Part shown: positions 37,239 through 46,092 of the stretch, piece by piece
Layout: each line of letters starts with the position of its first letter
Position numbering within the stretch: the first letter of the stretch is position 1
Source of the DNA: Alopecurus myosuroides
Taxonomy: Eukaryota; Streptophyta; Magnoliopsida; Poales; Poaceae
Length of the DNA: 64,000 nucleotides
Direction of reading: 5' to 3'
Assembly: GCA_028641055.1 (NCBI GenBank)
Contig: CM054059.1
Span: forward strand, 432,578,332-432,642,331
Made by a program: the position numbers and the translations under genes
Notes under the pieces: generated by a model
Seen by the model: the letters and a program-made list of their open reading frames with translations, nothing else
What the model was told of the DNA's origin: nothing
Databases searched by the model: none

Positions 37239-38109
37239 TCACTCGTCACGAATTTCCTGATAAACACTAAGAAAATCATCAAACTCAACCGACACGCCTG
37301 GTTGTGGATCCGCAAAAGGGACCTGAAAGTCGAATGGCTCATCGAATACCATTCCGATGTCTCGATCTCTCTCGATGATCATGTCATGCATGATAATACA
37401 AGAGTTCATGGAATCACACATTTGATCTATCGACCAAGATAGACAAGGATACCTTACCACTGCAAACCATGCCTGGAGTACACCAAATAACCTTTCCACA
37501 TCTTTTCGGACGGCCTCCTATTTCTTTGCAAAAAAGTTATTTGCCTCACCAACAGGGTGACGGATTGTCTTCACAAATGTAGACCAATTGGGGTATATGC
37601 CATCCGCTAGGTAGTACCCTCTGTCATACTCACGCCCATTGATCGAATAGTTACAGCTCAGATCATGTCCTTCACATAGTCTCTGGAATATAAGAGAGCG
37701 TTGCAACACGTTGAGGTCATTGTGAGAACCGGCCATTCCAAAAAAATGAATGCCAAATCCAAAGATCGTAATCAGCCACAACTTCAAACACAACAATGCA
37801 CTTTCCGTGATGACCACCTTTGTACATCCCTTGAACGGCGGTGGTCTAAGACATACGAAGATAGTCATCTAATGAATCTGCAACGCTCCATATGTAAGCC
37901 ATCGTATTGCAGTCCTGAAGAGATGAAAATCCTAGAAGCTCAGTATAGTCTGTTTTCAGCGCAAAGTAGTCATCATACTCTTGAACACCGCGCACAATTC
38001 GTCTGAAGACATCTCTGTTCATCCAACAACGCCGGCGAAATTCATGAGGTAAGTTTGCCGGTGTGTCCGAGAAATAGTCGTCCCACGAGAGTCTGTGGTC
38101 AGTTTCCAT
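37239..38109 (-). pseudogene. PIF/Harbinger transposase fragment, left copy
   Basis: Reads in pieces on the minus strand. The N-terminal part (METDHRLSWDDYF, then RRRCWMNRDVFRRIVRGVQ) runs from 38109 and stops at LRMS by TAG, where the right copy still reads SE. After a frame change, FGMAGSHNDLNVL, YDRGYYLADGIYPNW and, after another TAG, VERLFGVLQAWFAVVRYP follow. The DDE-type nuclease domain is thus recognisable, but the stretch that usually carries the first catalytic Asp is missing. It cannot encode an active transposase. Confidence 0.8.
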
Positions 38110-38169
38110 TTGCCGGTTCTTGTTCGCCCGACATCCTTACCTTGATCCTCCATACTTTGGCTCGGCTGC

Positions 38170-39289
38170 TGATACGACATAAACGTATCCCTAATTTCTG
38201 ATTCTCCATGATCATATTATGCCAATTGCTACATGTTTTCTCCCTTATTTATAGCATTTTCATACGTTTTCCGGGACTAACCTATTAACAAGATGCCAAA
38301 CGCTAGTTCCCTGTTTTCTGCTGTTTTTTGGTTTGAGGAAAGTTGTTCTGGAAACATTCTCGGAATTGGACCCCACAAAGACCGAAGTGCCTATTTTCCC
38401 CGGAAGCATCCAGAAGACCGAAGGAGAGTCGAAGACGGGCATCAGGGGGGCCACACCATAGGCTGGCGCGGGTCCCCTGGTCGCGCCAAGTATGGGTGTG
38501 GGGCCCCCTGGCCTCCACCGCCTTTGCCCTATCGCCTAATTATCCCCCCCCCCCCCGATGGAAAACCCTAGGCACCTGATCAAAAATCCCGAAAAAGTTC
38601 CACCGCCGCCGTCGTCGTCAACCCTAGATTAGGAGCATTCTGGAGATGTTTTCCAGCACCCTGCCGGGGAGGAAATCATCACCGGAGGCTTCTACATCAC
38701 CATGCCTGCCTTCGGAGTGATGTGTGGGTAGTTCATCCCTGGACTACGGGTCCATAGCAGTAGCTAGATGGTTGTCTCCTCCTCATATGCCTCCATGTTT
38801 AGATCTCGTGAGTTTCCTATCATGATCGAGATTGATCTTATGTAATTCTATATGCTGTGTTTGCTGGGATCCGATGAATATTGACCTTATGCCAAGTTTA
38901 TTATAGTCTTTATTGCATATGTTGTTTGTGATCTTGCATGGTTTCCGTTGCTAGTGGTTGCTCTGGCCAAGTAGTTGCTAGTGTATCTAAGAGGGAGTAT
39001 TTATGCTAGATAGTGGGTTCATGCCTCCTGTTCGAGTGACAGAAATGTGACGAGGGAGGATGTGTTGTTGCCACTAGGGAGAAAACAACGCTGAGAGTGT
39101 CCGCGTGTATAATCATTGCTTACATTACAGACATTGCTTAATGCGATTATCTGTTGCTTGCAACTTAATACCTAAGGGGGTTCGGATGATAACCTGAGGG
39201 TGGATTATCAGTCATTGATGCAGATGGATTTCGGTCTATGTATTTTGTTGTAATGCCGGCACTAAATATCATAGTAGTCATCATGTTTT
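38170..39289 (+). repeat. Athila-type LTR, left copy, truncated
   Basis: Begins TGATACGACATAAACG, contains CCGGGACTAACCTATT and the CCCTAGGCACCTGATC region, and is cut at 39289 by the junction with the CACTA. The full-length counterpart is at 51886-53453. Confidence 0.75.
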
Positions 39290-39365
39290 GTATTATTTCC
39301 AGCTAGCTAGTTAGTTTAACAGATGCATGATGGTTAATTATATACTTTATATAATAATAATGCAG

Positions 39366-42300
39366 ATGAATCGGCAATGGATGTACGGTAACCGACTCTC
39401 CGGTGAGTTCACTACGGGTTTGAAAGATTTCCTCGTAGTGGCAAATGCGAACAAACAGCGAGGTTTTATTATGTGTCCATGTGCTGAATGTAAGAATGAG
39501 AAGGGTCACTCCTCCTCAAGAGTCGTTCACATGCACCTGCTTCGGCACGGTTTCATGCCAAGCTATAATTGTTGGACCAAGCATGGAGAAAGAGGGGTTA
39601 GAATGGAAGAAGATGAAGAAGAGGATGATATCGATTTCAACTATCATGACCTTTTCGGTGATACTTTCATGGAGGATGATGCTGAAGGTGGGGAAGGGTT
39701 TGGTGAAGGTGAAGAAGAGGCACATGATGAGCCCGCTGATGATCTTGGTCGGACCATTGCTGATGCACGGAGACGCTGCGAAACTGACAAGGAGAGGGAG
39801 AATTTGGATCGCATGTTAGAGGATCACACGAAGTCACTGTACCCAGGATGCGACAATAGTCTGAAAAAGCTGGGCTCCACACTGGATTTGCTGAAATGGA
39901 AGGCACGGGAAGGTGTAGCTGACTCATCATTTGAAAATTTGCTGAAAATTTTGAAGAATATGCTTCCGAAGAATAACGAGTTGCCCACCAGTACGTACGA
40001 AGCAAAGAAGGTTGTGTGCCCTCTAGGTTTAGAGATTCTGAAGATACATGCATGCATTAACGACTGCGTCCTCTACCGCGGTGCATACGAGGATTTGAAT
40101 GAATGCCCTGTATGCACTGCATTGCGTTATAAGATCAGAGGCGATGACCCTGGTGACGATGTTGAGGGCGAGAAACCCAGGAAGAGGGTTCCCGCCAAGG
40201 TGATGTGGTATGCTCCTATAATACCTCGGTTGAAACGCATGTTCAGGAACAAAGATCATGCCAAGTTGTTGCGATGGCACAAAGAGGACCGTAAGTCCGA
40301 CGGGGAGTTGAGACACCCCGCTGATGGAACGCAATGGAGAAAGATCGACAGAGAGTTCAAAGATTTTGCAGCTGACGCAAGGAACATAAGATTTGGTCTA
40401 AGTACTGATGGCATGAATCCTTTTGGCGAGCAGAGCTCCAGCCATAGCACCTGGCCCGTGACTCTATGCATCTACAACCTTCCTCCTTGGTTGTGCATGA
40501 AGCGGAAGTTCATTATGATGCCAGTGCTCATCCAAGGTCCGAAGCAACCCGGCAACGACATCGATGTGTACCTAAGGCCATTAGTTGATGAACTTTTACA
40601 ATTGTGGGGCAAACCTGGTGTACCTGTGTGGGATGAGCACAAAGAAGAGGAATTTAACCTACGAGCGTTGCTTTTTGTAACCATCAACGATTGGCCTGCT
40701 CTCAGTAACCTTTCTGGACAGTCAAATAAGGGATACAAAGCATGCACGCACTGCTTACATGAGACTGAAAGTGTATTTTTGGATAACTGTAGGAAGAACG
40801 TGTACCTGGGTCATCGTCGATTTCTTCCCCGAAATCATAACGTAAGAAAGAAAGGCAAGCATTTCAACGGCAAGGCAGATCACCGGCCGAAGCCTGCGGA
40901 ACGTACTGGAGATGAGATATTTGATATGGTCAAGGATTTGAATGTCATCTTTGGAAAGGGTCCTGGCGGACAATCAGTTCCGCAGGGAGTTGACGGGCAC
41001 GTACCCATGTGGAAAAAGAAATCGATATTTTGGGAGCTACAGTATTGGAAAGTCCTAGATGTCCGCTCTGCAATCGACGTGATGCATGTTACGAAGAATG
41101 TTTGCGTGAACCTGCTAAGCTTCTTGGGCGTGTATGGGAAGACAAAGGATACAAAGGAAGCACGGCGGGATCAACAACTTTTGAAAGACCCAGATGACCG
41201 GCATCCGGAATGGTTTCAAGGTCGTGCCAGCTACGCTCTTACGAAAGAAGAGAAGGTCATTTTTTTTGAATGCCTGAGCAGTATGAAGGTCCCGTCTGGC
41301 TTCTCGTCGAATATAAAGGGAATAATAAACATGGCGGAGAAAAAGTTCCAAAACCTGAAGTCTCACGACTGCCACGTGATTATGACGCAATTGCTTCCGA
41401 TTGCTTTGAGGGGCCTCCTACAGGAAAATGTTCGAGTAGCCATTGTGAAGCTGTGTGCATTCCTCAATGCAATCTCTCAGAAGGTAATCAGTCCAGAAGA
41501 TCTACCACGGTTACAGAACGATGTGGTCCAATGTCTTGTCAGTTTTGAGTTGCTGTTTCCACCATCCTTCTTCGATATTATGACGCACCTCCTGGTCCAC
41601 CTAGTCGAAGAGATTTCCATTCTCGGTCCTGTATTTCTACACAATATGTTCCCCTTCGAGAGGTTTATGGGAGTATTAAAGAAATATGTTCGTAATCGTG
41701 CTAGGCCAGAAGGAAGCATCGTAAAGGGCTATGGAAATGAGGAGGTAATTGAGTTCTGTATTGACTATGTTCCTGACCTTAAGCCGATTGGTATTCCTCA
41801 ATCGCGGCACGAGGGGAGACTAAGTGGAAGAGGCACGATCGGAAGGAAATCAACGATATGTATGGACGGTCATTCTATGACTGAAGCACACTACACAGTT
41901 CTGCAAAATTCGAGCTTGGTGGCTCCGTACTTCGAGCAACACAAGAATATTTTACGCTCGAACAACCCGGGGAAGCCTGAATCATGGATTAGAAAGGCCC
42001 ACATGGAGACTTTCGGCAGTTGGTTGCGAAAACATTTAATGAATGACAATGATGTTGAAGATCAGCTGTACATGTTGGCCAAGACACCATCTTCGACTAT
42101 CACGACTTTCCAAGGGTACGAGATTAATGGGAATACATTTTACACGATCTCCCAAGATAAAAAGAGCACCAACCAAAACAGTGGTGTCCGCTTTGATGCA
42201 GCAACCGAGATTGGGCAAAAGGTCACATATTATGGTTACATAGAGGAGATATGGGAACTTGACTATGGACCCTATTTTAAGGTCCCTTTGTTCCGGTGCA

Positions 42301-42701
42301 AATGGTTCAAGCTAACAGGAGGTGGGGTAAAGGTGGACGAGCAATACGGAATGACAATGGTGGATTTCGACAATCTTGGTTACCTTGACGAACCATTCGT
42401 CCTAGCCAAAGATGTCGCTCAGGTTTTCTATTTGAAGGACATGAGTAGCAAACCGAGGAAACGGAAAGATAAGAAAACGATCAGTGCATCATGCGATGAT
42501 CCAAAGCGTCACATTGTTCTTTCAGGGAAAAGAAACATCGTGGGAGTGGAGGACAAGACAGACATGTCAGAAGATTATAATATGTTTGGTGAAATTCCGC
42601 CCTTCAAAGTGAACTCTGACCCAAGCATTAAGTTAAATGATGAGGATGCTCCATGGATACGTCCAAATCGTAAGAAAGCGGGGACACAAGGAAAGAATTG
42701 A
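39366..42701 (+). CDS. TNP2-like CACTA transposase
   Basis: Cuts the element at its CACTA termini in the nucleus. I chose the ATG at 39366 (MNRQWMYGNRLSG), giving 1111 residues; it follows a good splice acceptor (AATAATAATGCAG), so an upstream exon or leader is likely. The order matches TNP2: an N-terminal Transpos_assoc-like region with Cys 37, 39 and 42 (MCPCAECKN), an acidic linker, the Transposase_21 core with STDGMNPFG (Asp 348), TINDWPALS (Asp 442) and AIDVMHVTKNV (Asp 571), a DUF4218-like region (about 662-785; SHDCHVIMTQLLPIALRG, FPFERFMG) and a DUF4216-like C-terminus (about 953-1025; VTYYGYIEEIWELDYG). It is one uninterrupted frame of usual length. Which acidic residues form the catalytic triad is inferred from the family. 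Confidence 0.92.
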   Translation: MNRQWMYGNRLSGEFTTGLKDFLVVANANKQRGFIMCPCAECKNEKGHSSSRVVHMHLLRHGFMPSYNCWTKHGERGVRMEEDEEEDDIDFNYHDLFGDTFMEDDAEGGEGFGEGEEEAHDEPADDLGRTIADARRRCETDKERENLDRMLEDHTKSLYPGCDNSLKKLGSTLDLLKWKAREGVADSSFENLLKILKNMLPKNNELPTSTYEAKKVVCPLGLEILKIHACINDCVLYRGAYEDLNECPVCTALRYKIRGDDPGDDVEGEKPRKRVPAKVMWYAPIIPRLKRMFRNKDHAKLLRWHKEDRKSDGELRHPADGTQWRKIDREFKDFAADARNIRFGLSTDGMNPFGEQSSSHSTWPVTLCIYNLPPWLCMKRKFIMMPVLIQGPKQPGNDIDVYLRPLVDELLQLWGKPGVPVWDEHKEEEFNLRALLFVTINDWPALSNLSGQSNKGYKACTHCLHETESVFLDNCRKNVYLGHRRFLPRNHNVRKKGKHFNGKADHRPKPAERTGDEIFDMVKDLNVIFGKGPGGQSVPQGVDGHVPMWKKKSIFWELQYWKVLDVRSAIDVMHVTKNVCVNLLSFLGVYGKTKDTKEARRDQQLLKDPDDRHPEWFQGRASYALTKEEKVIFFECLSSMKVPSGFSSNIKGIINMAEKKFQNLKSHDCHVIMTQLLPIALRGLLQENVRVAIVKLCAFLNAISQKVISPEDLPRLQNDVVQCLVSFELLFPPSFFDIMTHLLVHLVEEISILGPVFLHNMFPFERFMGVLKKYVRNRARPEGSIVKGYGNEEVIEFCIDYVPDLKPIGIPQSRHEGRLSGRGTIGRKSTICMDGHSMTEAHYTVLQNSSLVAPYFEQHKNILRSNNPGKPESWIRKAHMETFGSWLRKHLMNDNDVEDQLYMLAKTPSSTITTFQGYEINGNTFYTISQDKKSTNQNSGVRFDAATEIGQKVTYYGYIEEIWELDYGPYFKVPLFRCKWFKLTGGGVKVDEQYGMTMVDFDNLGYLDEPFVLAKDVAQVFYLKDMSSKPRKRKDKKTISASCDDPKRHIVLSGKRNIVGVEDKTDMSEDYNMFGEIPPFKVNSDPSIKLNDEDAPWIRPNRKKAGTQGKN

Positions 42702-42891
42702 TGTGTAATAATTTATTGTACCAAACTTTGTTGAATGGATCATGTTTAATGGATCATTTTGAATTATATTATCTCTAATTAATTTATTGTACCAAACTTT
42801 TACTAAAAACAGAAAACAGACGCGCTAGCGCGCCGCAGTGTCGCCGGAATGCAAATTCTTTTATTAAAAAGAGAAAACAGACGAACACTAG
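42702..42891. other. Convergent 3' region between TNP2 and the AP2-like ORF
   Basis: AT-rich 190 bp with a short repeated phrase (TTTATTGTACCAAACTTT at about 42712 and 42783). It probably holds the ends of both convergent transcripts. Confidence 0.45.
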
Positions 42892-43542
42892 CTACTCCTC
42901 GCCGTCGTCGTCGGGGAACTCGTCGGTGACCTCCTCCGGGTCATCATCGTCGCCGAACTCGTCCGTGACCTCCTCGTCGTCGTCGGAGGTGCATGATGGT
43001 ATGTCCGAGATAGGCCCCCACCTCGGATCGTCGGAGGCCCAGACTTCGCCGGCGCGGTCGGCCCGACGAAGCTCCTGCAGCGCCCTCGTCCTCGCCTCCC
43101 GAGCGGCATCTAACGCGAGGTGGCGTTCGAGGCGGCGCTCCGCCCGCTGACCCGCGCGGGTCTGCCAGAGCTCCTCGTCGGCGCTCTCCTCCCCCGGGTT
43201 GTTCCGGTAATACTCGCGGACGACGCGGTCTTCCCTGGCGTCGACTAGGCCCTGAAACGCGCGGTGGCGGAGGTGGAGGTGGTCGGCGGCAGTGATGATC
43301 TGCGGCTTCGGCGCCCTGGCCTCCGCTTCCCAGACGGTGTGGCAGTCGTTGAAGTTCATCAGCGACCGCGGGCGGTTGAGGCGCCAGGCCGCCGCGTCCC
43401 AGGCGCGGGCTGCCTCCGCCGCCGTCGCAAAGGTGCCGAGGGGGATGCGGTCGTCCCCCCAGCGGATATCTGCGCTGAACATTCCGTTCTGCCGTGCTCG
43501 CACGCCGCGGAAGCCGGTGGTGCTGTTCCTCCTCGGAGGCAT
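42892..43542 (-). CDS. AP2/ERF-domain-like passenger protein in the CACTA
   Basis: A 216-residue intronless frame on the strand opposite to the transposase. Residues about 10-62 fit an AP2/ERF DNA-binding domain: GFRGVRARQNGMFSADIRW, then IPLGTFATAAEAARAWDAAA, then the closing LMNF. The W and E residues of standard ERF strands are partly changed (MFSADIRW instead of WVAEIR), so DNA binding is uncertain. The middle is Arg/Glu-rich and probably helical. The C-terminus is an acidic repeat (EEVTDEF twice), which could act in activation. GC content is much higher than in the flanking DNA. A TATA box sits just upstream. Alternatively it is a decayed host fragment, but the full-length frame argues against that. 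Confidence 0.8.
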   Translation of the reverse strand: MPPRRNSTTGFRGVRARQNGMFSADIRWGDDRIPLGTFATAAEAARAWDAAAWRLNRPRSLMNFNDCHTVWEAEARAPKPQIITAADHLHLRHRAFQGLVDAREDRVVREYYRNNPGEESADEELWQTRAGQRAERRLERHLALDAAREARTRALQELRRADRAGEVWASDDPRWGPISDIPSCTSDDDEEVTDEFGDDDDPEEVTDEFPDDDGEE

Positions 43543-43595
43543 GGTGGAAGCGCGACGGTGCGTGGAGAGGAGAAGACGCGCTCGAGGCGCGACAG

Positions 43596-43601
43596 TTTAT
43601 A
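43596..43601 (-). promoter_or_regulatory. TATA box of the AP2-like ORF
   Basis: TATAAA on the minus strand, about 55 bp upstream of the ATG at 43542, in a GC-rich promoter with repeated CGCGCCACGCGTC motifs (43630-43690). Confidence 0.6.
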
Positions 43602-44098
43602 CCGCGCCCTCCTGGCCACGCGTCACAAACTACCGCGCCACGCGTCGCAACTCCCGCGCCACGCGTCACAATTCCCGCGCCACGCGCCACCCTAACACAA
43701 CCAAGCAAATAGTTGCACATTACAGCCCTACCAAATGCCCGGTAGGACGTATGATGGCGAATCCGGATGTTTTGTATTTGCTCGATGAACTGACCGGTGT
43801 ATGAAGGTGGGCTATATATAGGGTCCTCTGGCTCACAAAGTGGTGCTAGGGTTTTGATCCAACGGTTAAGAAACCACCTCATCCACGGCTCAAAACAACT
43901 CGAAAGAAACACACCGTAGCCCTGATCGAACGGCTCAGAACAGCTCAAAAGAAACACACCCCGGATCCAACGACTCAGAAGCGCTTTAAAGAAACACACG
44001 ATCCGTGTGATTCTATCTGATTGGTCCAAACGAAACCCTAACCCATTTAGTCCCGGTTGGTGTCCCCAACCGGGACTAAAGGGATGTTTTCTTCTCGC
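43602..44098. other. Divergent intergenic region between the two passenger ORFs
   Basis: About 500 bp with short direct repeats (AAAGAAACACAC three times between 43900 and 44000) and a perfect 15-bp inverted repeat with a 5-base loop at 44046-44080. No ORF is supported. Confidence 0.5.
44046..44080. repeat. Perfect hairpin, TTTAGTCCCGGTTGG arms
   Basis: Arms at 44046-44060 and 44066-44080 with loop TGTCC. It is the same sequence type as the element's subterminal repeats. Confidence 0.9.
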
Positions 44099-44107
44099 TA
44101 TATATAT
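44099..44107 (+). promoter_or_regulatory. TATA box of the 150-residue passenger ORF
   Basis: TATATATAT lies about 50 bp upstream of the ATG at 44158. Confidence 0.55.
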
Positions 44108-44157
44108 GTGCATTGCCGCACCATTGGCATAAACACATACAAACTCACCACTCTCTC

Positions 44158-44610
44158 ATGGCTTCTACCGTACCCACTCTAACATTCAACCAGGCCGAGG
44201 CACTTTCCGCCTCGAACTACCCCTGCCCGCCCGGCTACAGTGTTCCCGCCGGTTGGATGCTGAGCGCCGGAGGAGTGCCGGTCCCTCCTCTTCCTCAAGG
44301 TGTGGCACGTCGGGCGGCCATCACGAACCATTACTACAACGAGCTCACGCCGGAGCAGCGGAGAGATCCCAGCTGGCATCCCGATAACCAACATACTTGG
44401 GATGCCTTCTTCATCAATCGGCGTGAGAGGGCGCTCGCCAGGTATGAGGAGGACGGCCTGCCTCCTGGGAACTTTCACGAGGCCGGTCGTCGGCTATGGT
44501 GGTCCGGCCGGACTCTACAGAGCGTCATGGACTACATCAGGGCCGGCGATAACCCCCGCCTGCGCTACCCTCAGGCCCAGTCCTGGGCTCTGAATTTTCT
44601 CATGTCGTAG
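44158..44610 (+). CDS. Passenger ORF, 150 residues, unknown function
   Basis: I do not recognise the family. Starting at ATG 44158 (the first after the TATA box), the product has a Pro-rich N-terminus (SNYPCPPGYSVPAGWMLSAG) and then a charged, Trp-rich body (HHYY-type aromatic run, RRDPSWHPDNQHTWDAFFIN, RRLWWSGRTLQSVMDYIRAG). It has no signal peptide or membrane span. Coding GC content and a clear TATA box, stop and AT-rich 3' flank make it look like a real small gene. It is transcribed divergently from the AP2-like ORF and lies inside the CACTA, so it is probably another captured or element-specific gene. Confidence 0.6.
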   Translation: MASTVPTLTFNQAEALSASNYPCPPGYSVPAGWMLSAGGVPVPPLPQGVARRAAITNHYYNELTPEQRRDPSWHPDNQHTWDAFFINRRERALARYEEDGLPPGNFHEAGRRLWWSGRTLQSVMDYIRAGDNPRLRYPQAQSWALNFLMS

Positions 44611-44729
44611 GCCTAGGAAGGAGTATGACTAGCAGCAGATATCAGATCATGCATGCATCTATGCTCTCCGTTTAGGTTTAGATCCACTCTTGCCATTATG
44701 TACTGCCTTTTTTATCTATGGGAATTTTT

Positions 44730-44851
44730 AAGATTGGAAAAAGAATTAGTTCTATTTTTCTGAATTTTCTGATATATTATTTGTATTTTTAAGATTGGAA
44801 AAAGAATTAGTTTTATTTTTCTGAATTTTCTGATATATTATTTGTATTTTT
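44730..44851 (+). repeat. 61-bp tandem duplication
   Basis: Two adjacent copies (44730-44790 and 44791-44851) differ at one visible base (TTCTATTT against TTTTATTT). They lie in the AT-rich 3' flank of the passenger ORF. Confidence 0.85.
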
Positions 44852-44890
44852 AAGGTTGCACGCATCTATTATTTCTATTCGAATAACCAC

Positions 44891-45069
44891 CTTTAGTCGC
44901 GGTTCGTGTCACGAACCGGGACTAAAGGCTCGTTCTGCGCGGGAACGAGAAAGCCGCGAAAATTTTCACCATTAGTCCCGGTTCGTGACACCAACCGGGA
45001 CTAAAGGCCCGCGGAGGGTACCCCAGGGGACCTTTAGTCCCGGTTCGTGACACCACCCGGGACTAAAGG
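44891..45069. repeat. Cluster of three TTTAGTCCCGGTT-type inverted repeats
   Basis: Imperfect hairpins at 44891-44927, 44971-45005 and 45031-45069, all with GTCCCGGTTCGTG-type arms. They directly precede the promoter of the second CACTA gene. Similar repeats lie at the element's right end. Confidence 0.85.
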
Positions 45070-45076
45070 CTGGAAC

Positions 45077-45083
45077 TATATAT
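45077..45083 (+). promoter_or_regulatory. TATA box of the second CACTA gene
   Basis: TATATAT sits immediately after the hairpin cluster and before a GC-rich leader. Confidence 0.55.
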
Positions 45084-46082
45084 GTGGATGCCTTCCTGCC
45101 CCAAAATTTTCTAAGTCACAAACCCTCTTCTTCCCTCGCGCCGGCGCCTGCTCGTCTTTCTGCCCCGTCGCCGTCGCCCGCGCAGAGGACCGCGCCGTCT
45201 CCATCGCCGTCGCCGTCGCCGTCGTCGAGCCCTTCTCTCCACCGCCTCCACCCTGCTCCGCCCCCGTCCCGTCGCCGTCTCTCCGGTAGGTTCCCCGCGG
45301 GCCGTCGCCGTCGCCCTAGATCCAACGCGCGAACGCCATCGAACGGAGACCACGAATCACGCGCGAACGCGCCGCCCTCGAACGGCGACCACGAACTGAG
45401 AACGCGCCGCCCTCGCGCTCGCTACCGCGGCCAGATTCGCCGCCGGCGAGACAACAGTGGCCGTGGCCTCGTCCCCATCTCCGTCCCCTCCCCCGTGGCG
45501 AGCACCACAGTGGCCTCCTCCCCATCTCCGTTCCCTCCCCCGTGGCCGGAATCGTCGGAATCGCCGGAGACCCGAGAGCCTGAACTGCCACCGCCGGCCA
45601 CCGTGTGACGCCAGGGGTGACGTCATCATGACGTCACCTGGCCACGTGTTGACGAGTTTTTTTAATGACGTCATCATGACACGTGGGGCCCACTGTATAT
45701 GGAATTACAGAACATAATTAAATCTTCTAAATTAAATAACTTTTAATTTATAATTCCAAAAATTATGGAAAAATATGCAAAATGTTCACAAAAATGTAAG
45801 CTATCTGTTTATATCATTATCATTCATGTTTGACAAAGTTTAAAATGAGACCATATTTGAATTTGAGTTAAATTCATTAAAATAATGAAAGTAAGTTTTA
45901 ATTCAATAAATTCAGAATATTAAGTATAATATACCAAAATGACCAGAAAAGCAAATGCAACCTAGCTATGGGGTTCTCCAAGTCATTTGAGCGACCCTAC
46001 CAATCTGTTTTCCCTCTTTCTACGACAATATTTGCTAAGTCTCCTATATACTTAATTAATTTTTACTACATGCATGTCTGCA
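45084..46082 (+). other. GC-rich leader exon and probable leader intron of the second CACTA gene
   Basis: 45100-45600 is C-rich and Ser/Pro/Arg-codon-rich, and 45660-46080 is AT-rich, ending in a good acceptor (CATGTCTGCAG) ten bases before the ATG at 46093. I read this as a 5' UTR plus intron. A 174-codon frame in the leader (45084-45608) is low-complexity and not called as a protein. Confidence 0.45.
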
Positions 46083-46092
46083 GGAGTGACAT

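Larger units (their letters stand above)
36733..39289 (+). repeat. Left copy of a duplicated 2.5-kb segment
   Basis: Nearly identical to 50465-52998. I counted about 14 substitutions by eye (about 0.55 %), besides poly-C length differences. It contains a Harbinger fragment and the first 1.1 kb of an Athila-type LTR. On the left it is continuous with the expansin gene's flank (GCAACGAC then ATGCATGG). On the right it breaks abruptly inside CACTA sequence at 39289/39290. Confidence 0.9.

Noticed and set aside
44046..45069. MicroRNA precursor interpretation of the perfect hairpins
   Set aside because: Stems are only 15-18 bp, shorter than usual precursors, and match the element's subterminal repeats. 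Kept only as a small-RNA possibility in the findings.
45084..45608. 174-codon Ser/Pro/Arg-rich ORF before the second CACTA gene
   Set aside because: Low-complexity C-rich leader, open in several frames and without a domain. It is better explained as an untranslated leader exon.
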